Shown here: positions 6,154 through 8,360 of the stretch, in pieces
How positions within the stretch are numbered: the first letter of the stretch is position 1
How the letters are laid out: each line of letters opens with the position of its first letter
DNA from: Flavobacteriales bacterium
Lineage (GTDB): Bacteria; Bacteroidota; Bacteroidia; Flavobacteriales_D; Parvicellaceae
DNA length: 8,360 bases
Assembly (NCBI GenBank): GCA_015488785.1
Contig: WFNC01000544.1
Coordinates: 1 to 8,360 of the forward strand
Direction of reading: 5' to 3'
The notes under the pieces: generated by a model
What the model was told of the DNA's origin: nothing
The model's database searches: none
Seen by the model: the letters and a program-made list of their open reading frames with translations, nothing else
Program-made: the position numbers and the translations under genes

Positions 6154-6676
6154 AGTCAAATCAACTCGATTCAAGAATCTAAAACTTCTTGTAAAATTTT
6201 TACGCTACGGAAAGTCAGACGTTCAAGAGTGTACCCAAGTAACACCTTACGGCTTTGTTTCTCGGGCAGTAGAAGATACAATTGCCGTATATTCAAAGAC
6301 AGCTGAGAACGGTAAACCTGTAATAATTGGGTATGTTAATAAGAATGATTTAGTTGAAGTTGGAGAGGCTCGTATGTTTTCAACAGATGAAAATGGTGTT
6401 GAGAAATTTTACATTTTGAATAAAAAAGACGGTCATTGTGAGTTTGGAGGAGTTGACGACAATATGGTTAGATTCAAGGGATTAGATAAAGCTTTTAACG
6501 AGTTGAAAAGCGATTTTAATAATTTAGTTACTAAATATAATGCTCATACGCATATAACAACAGCTACTATTGGAGCAAGCACAGCTCCTGGCGTTTTAGC
6601 TCCAACAACAAGTTCTAGCACAACATCACAAGCCGACATAACACAAGCGAAAATAGAAGAAATTACAACATTATGA
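6140..6676 (+). CDS. Mu gp45-like baseplate spike (central puncturing) protein
   Basis: Central spike that sits below the hub and pierces the outer membrane during tail contraction. It has an N-terminal OB-fold-like region with VQECTQVTPYGFVSRAVEDT (about 28-47), matching 'evQ..tpyGf.s.p..g'. This is followed by GKPVIIGYVNKNDLVEVGEARMF (about 58-80), the family's 'vvig......l..GE..ly'. A beta-prism section, KKDGHCEFGGVDDNMVRFKGL, leads to a helix, AFNELKSDFNNLVTKYN, and an HTH tripeptide (His136, Thr137, His138). In P2 gpV and related spikes an HxH of this kind binds iron at the trimer apex. After it comes a Ser/Thr/Ala-rich tail of about 40 residues, ending in a short helical segment. The length of 178 is close to Mu gp45 (about 200). 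It follows the hub gene as in Mu, but is followed by gpW/portal instead of gp46. Confidence 0.85.
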   Translation: MNTVKVKSTRFKNLKLLVKFLRYGKSDVQECTQVTPYGFVSRAVEDTIAVYSKTAENGKPVIIGYVNKNDLVEVGEARMFSTDENGVEKFYILNKKDGHCEFGGVDDNMVRFKGLDKAFNELKSDFNNLVTKYNAHTHITTATIGASTAPGVLAPTTSSSTTSQADITQAKIEEITTL

Positions 6677-6963
6677 TATTTATAAAAATAGGAACAGGAC
6701 AACGCACAAGAGAGCAAGTTATAGCGAGAATTTCAGAAGTTGATAATCTTATTGATTCGCTATTCACAACAGCAATGACATCTGTTCAGAATGGAAGTAT
6801 AGCAGAATATGAAATTGATTCAGGACAATCGACTTCTAAAGTGAAGTACACGACATTAAGTCAAGTAACTGAGGCTATTTCAAAGTATGAAAAGATACGC
6901 TCTCTTTACGAAAACAAACTTCAATCACGAGTTGTTAGATTAATGGATTCAAAAAATTTTTAA
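6673..6963 (+). CDS. gpW-like head-tail connector protein (tentative)
   Basis: A small protein of 96 residues directly before the portal gene. In lambda-type phages that slot is held by gpW, the head-completion protein that stabilises packaged DNA. The pattern suits gpW: an N-terminal helix with TREQVIARISEVDNLIDSL, a short loop and two strands (IAEYEIDS, then SKVKYTTLSQV), then a second helix AISKYEKIRSLYENKL. Lambda gpW (68 residues) has the same helix-hairpin-helix order, with a 'veYt..s..eL..aI..ye' segment very like the second half here. The N-terminus begins with a few extra residues (MIFIKIGTG). It overlaps the spike stop by ATGA and ends one base before the portal ATG. The call rests on position and fold pattern, so it is moderate only. 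Confidence 0.55.
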   Translation: MIFIKIGTGQRTREQVIARISEVDNLIDSLFTTAMTSVQNGSIAEYEIDSGQSTSKVKYTTLSQVTEAISKYEKIRSLYENKLQSRVVRLMDSKNF

Positions 6964-6964
6964 A

Positions 6965-8360
6965 ATGAAAATTACAGACAGAATTAAAGGCTTTTTTGCC
7001 CCTAAAATTACAGAAGTTCAACCGCAAGTAGAAGTTCAACCGCAAGTAGAAGTTCAACCGCAAGTAGAAGTTCAACCGCAAGTAGAAGTTCAACCGCAAG
7101 TAGAAGTTCAACCGCAAGTAGAAGCTAATTACACAACGAGAAGTTACTCAGTATCATTTGATGGTGAAAAAAACATTGGAGATGCGGGGCCCATAATTCA
7201 CTACAACTTAGATTATGACGGCTTACGTGCTAGAAGTTGGCAATCTTACTTGGAAAGTGAAATTTCAAAGACAATTCTAAACCGTTATGCAACTTGGATT
7301 ATAGGAAAAGGGCTAAAACTTCAATGCCAGCCGTCAAAAGAAACATTAAGAAGTGAGGGTATTAATTTTGATTCTGTCGCATTTAATAAATTAGTAGAAG
7401 CTAGATTTGGAACTTGGGCTAACTCAAATCATTCGAGCCACTCTAATATGGTTAATCTTCATCAGTTATCAAGAGAAGCATATATTAATTCAAAGATAGG
7501 AGGGGACGTTTTAACGGTTTTAAGATACGAAAATGAAACCGTAACAGTTCAGAATATCGACGGCGCACATGTTAAAAGCTCTCTTTTTACTCAAACGTCA
7601 AATGGAAATACAGTCTCTAACGGTGTTGAGCGAGATGGAGCAGGTAAGCATATAGCTTATTGGATAGAAATTGACGGAAAACCTGAGCGTATAGAAGCTT
7701 ATAGTAAAGAGACAGGACTTAGAATTGCTTTCTTGACCTATGGCAACAAGTACCGAATAGACAACGAGCGAGGTCTTCCAAGTATAGCTACTTCTTTGGA
7801 GACTATCAAAAAAACCGAAAGATACAAAGAAGCCACGGTTGGAAGTGCAGAAGAAGTTGGAAAAATAGCTTATCAAGTTGTACACGATGCAGTTTCGGAT
7901 GGAACAAGTCATTTTCAAAATAAAACAGCATCACTTTTAAACGCTGATAAAATTCAAACTCCAACAACAACTGACGGAAAGCAATTAGCAAATGATTTTA
8001 CAGCTACAACAGGAAAGCAAGCTATTAACAACGGAATAGGTACTGAAATCAAGCCGATTAATCAAGGTAACGGAACGTTGCATTTTAAAGAGTTTTACGG
8101 CACGAATGCTAATATCATTTGCGCAAGTTTTGGAATACCTCCGAATGTAGCGTTTTCTCTGTATAACGATTCATTCTCTGCTAGTAGGGCGGCTACTAAA
8201 GATTGGGAGCACACAATTAAGGTAGAGCGTTCAGATTTCCAAACGCAATATTATAACCATATCTTAGCATTTTGGTTTCATACCGAAATATTGAAAAATA
8301 AAATTCAAGCAAAAGGTTATCTACACGCTTTCAATAGTGGTAATTGGATGATTACAGAAA
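6965..8360 (+). CDS. Lambda-family portal protein (3' partial)
   Basis: Portal protein of the lambda gpB family: a dodecameric ring at one capsid vertex through which the terminase pumps DNA and where the neck attaches. The frame is open from the ATG at 6965 to the window end; 465 codons are visible (lambda gpB has 533). After a short helix (MKITDRIKGFFAPK) and six EVQPQV repeats (residues 17-52), the family core begins. Its landmarks are RARSWQSYLES (from residue 88), LNRYATWIIGKGLKLQ, then FGTWANS, and IGGDVLTVLRYEN, like the family's 'GE.f..l.' segment. Near the end are CASFGIPPNVAF and SFSASRAATKDWE (403 onward), equivalent to the lambda-family 'nYSsaRa....'. The start lies one base after the gpW-like stop. 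The repeat-bearing N-terminus is the part that in lambda is trimmed by proteolysis; the same trimming here is only inferred. Confidence 0.95.
   Translation, partial: MKITDRIKGFFAPKITEVQPQVEVQPQVEVQPQVEVQPQVEVQPQVEVQPQVEANYTTRSYSVSFDGEKNIGDAGPIIHYNLDYDGLRARSWQSYLESEISKTILNRYATWIIGKGLKLQCQPSKETLRSEGINFDSVAFNKLVEARFGTWANSNHSSHSNMVNLHQLSREAYINSKIGGDVLTVLRYENETVTVQNIDGAHVKSSLFTQTSNGNTVSNGVERDGAGKHIAYWIEIDGKPERIEAYSKETGLRIAFLTYGNKYRIDNERGLPSIATSLETIKKTERYKEATVGSAEEVGKIAYQVVHDAVSDGTSHFQNKTASLLNADKIQTPTTTDGKQLANDFTATTGKQAINNGIGTEIKPINQGNGTLHFKEFYGTNANIICASFGIPPNVAFSLYNDSFSASRAATKDWEHTIKVERSDFQTQYYNHILAFWFHTEILKNKIQAKGYLHAFNSGNWMITE
7013..7120 (+). repeat. Six perfect 18-bp tandem repeats in portal gene
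   Basis: Six identical in-frame copies of an 18-bp unit (gaagttcaaccgcaagta), followed by a 4-base partial copy. Each encodes EVQPQV. All third positions are identical between copies, and the two Val codons of a unit stay distinct (GTT, then GTA), so the array was copied as DNA rather than arising by convergence. Copy-number change would alter length by six residues without breaking the frame. The opposite strand carries a long open frame here that is only a shadow of the repeat. Confidence 0.97.

Noticed and set aside
6935..7117. Minus-strand open frame of 60 codons with a repeated LNFYLR peptide
   Set aside because: It is the complement of the 18-bp repeat in the portal gene; the repeat keeps the opposite frame open. 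It has no independent support.
7598..7991. Minus-strand open frames opposite the portal gene
   Set aside because: They lie fully inside a well-recognised portal coding region, have biased composition (Phe, Ser, Cys) and no family resemblance.
3..8360. A tailocin or other headless contractile injection system
   Set aside because: The portal and gpW-like genes are head and packaging components, which such systems normally lack.

Overview
The window is a solid block of virion structural genes from a tailed phage or prophage. All genes are on the + strand, and both edge genes run off the window. The DNA is strongly A+T-rich (about one third G+C by eye, not counted). Genes start without clear Shine-Dalgarno sequences. 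The one lipoprotein has a Bacteroidetes-style lipobox followed by Lys-Lys-Glu-Glu. Together these suggest a Bacteroidota host, probably a flavobacterium; this is inference, since no host gene is present.

Layout, left to right: (1) baseplate wedge and fibre block, 3-2800: Mu gp46-like protein (5' end outside the window), Mu gp47/baseplate J protein, Mu gp48-like tail protein, and a short tail fibre or receptor-binding protein. (2) A small lipoprotein gene, 2812-3192, which is not a normal virion gene; its C-terminal domain resembles that of the fibre encoded just before it. (3) A lambda gpZ-like minor tail protein, 3192-3908. (4) Baseplate hub and spike block, 3905-6676: Mu gp43-like DNA circulation protein, Mu gp44-like hub, Mu gp45-like spike with an HxH tip motif. 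(5) Head-tail connector block, 6673 to the right edge: a gpW-like small protein and a lambda-family portal protein. The portal N-terminus contains six perfect 18-bp repeats encoding EVQPQV; its 3' end lies outside the window.

The products fit a contractile-tailed (Mu-type baseplate) particle with a lambda-type portal and neck. The portal and gpW-like genes argue for a complete DNA-packaging phage rather than a headless tailocin. Nearly all neighbouring genes overlap (ATGA, TAATG, or 8-14 nt). This suggests one translationally coupled late transcript, and no terminator or convincing promoter was seen inside it. The longest non-coding gap is 11 nt, just before the lipoprotein gene.

The points most worth a second look are the lipoprotein with a fibre-like domain (possible superinfection exclusion or receptor masking), the minisatellite in the portal gene, and the permuted gene order. 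Mu's 43-44-45-46-47-48 order is split and rearranged, and the spike gene sits directly before gpW and portal. No RNA gene, CRISPR array, insertion sequence or attachment site was seen.
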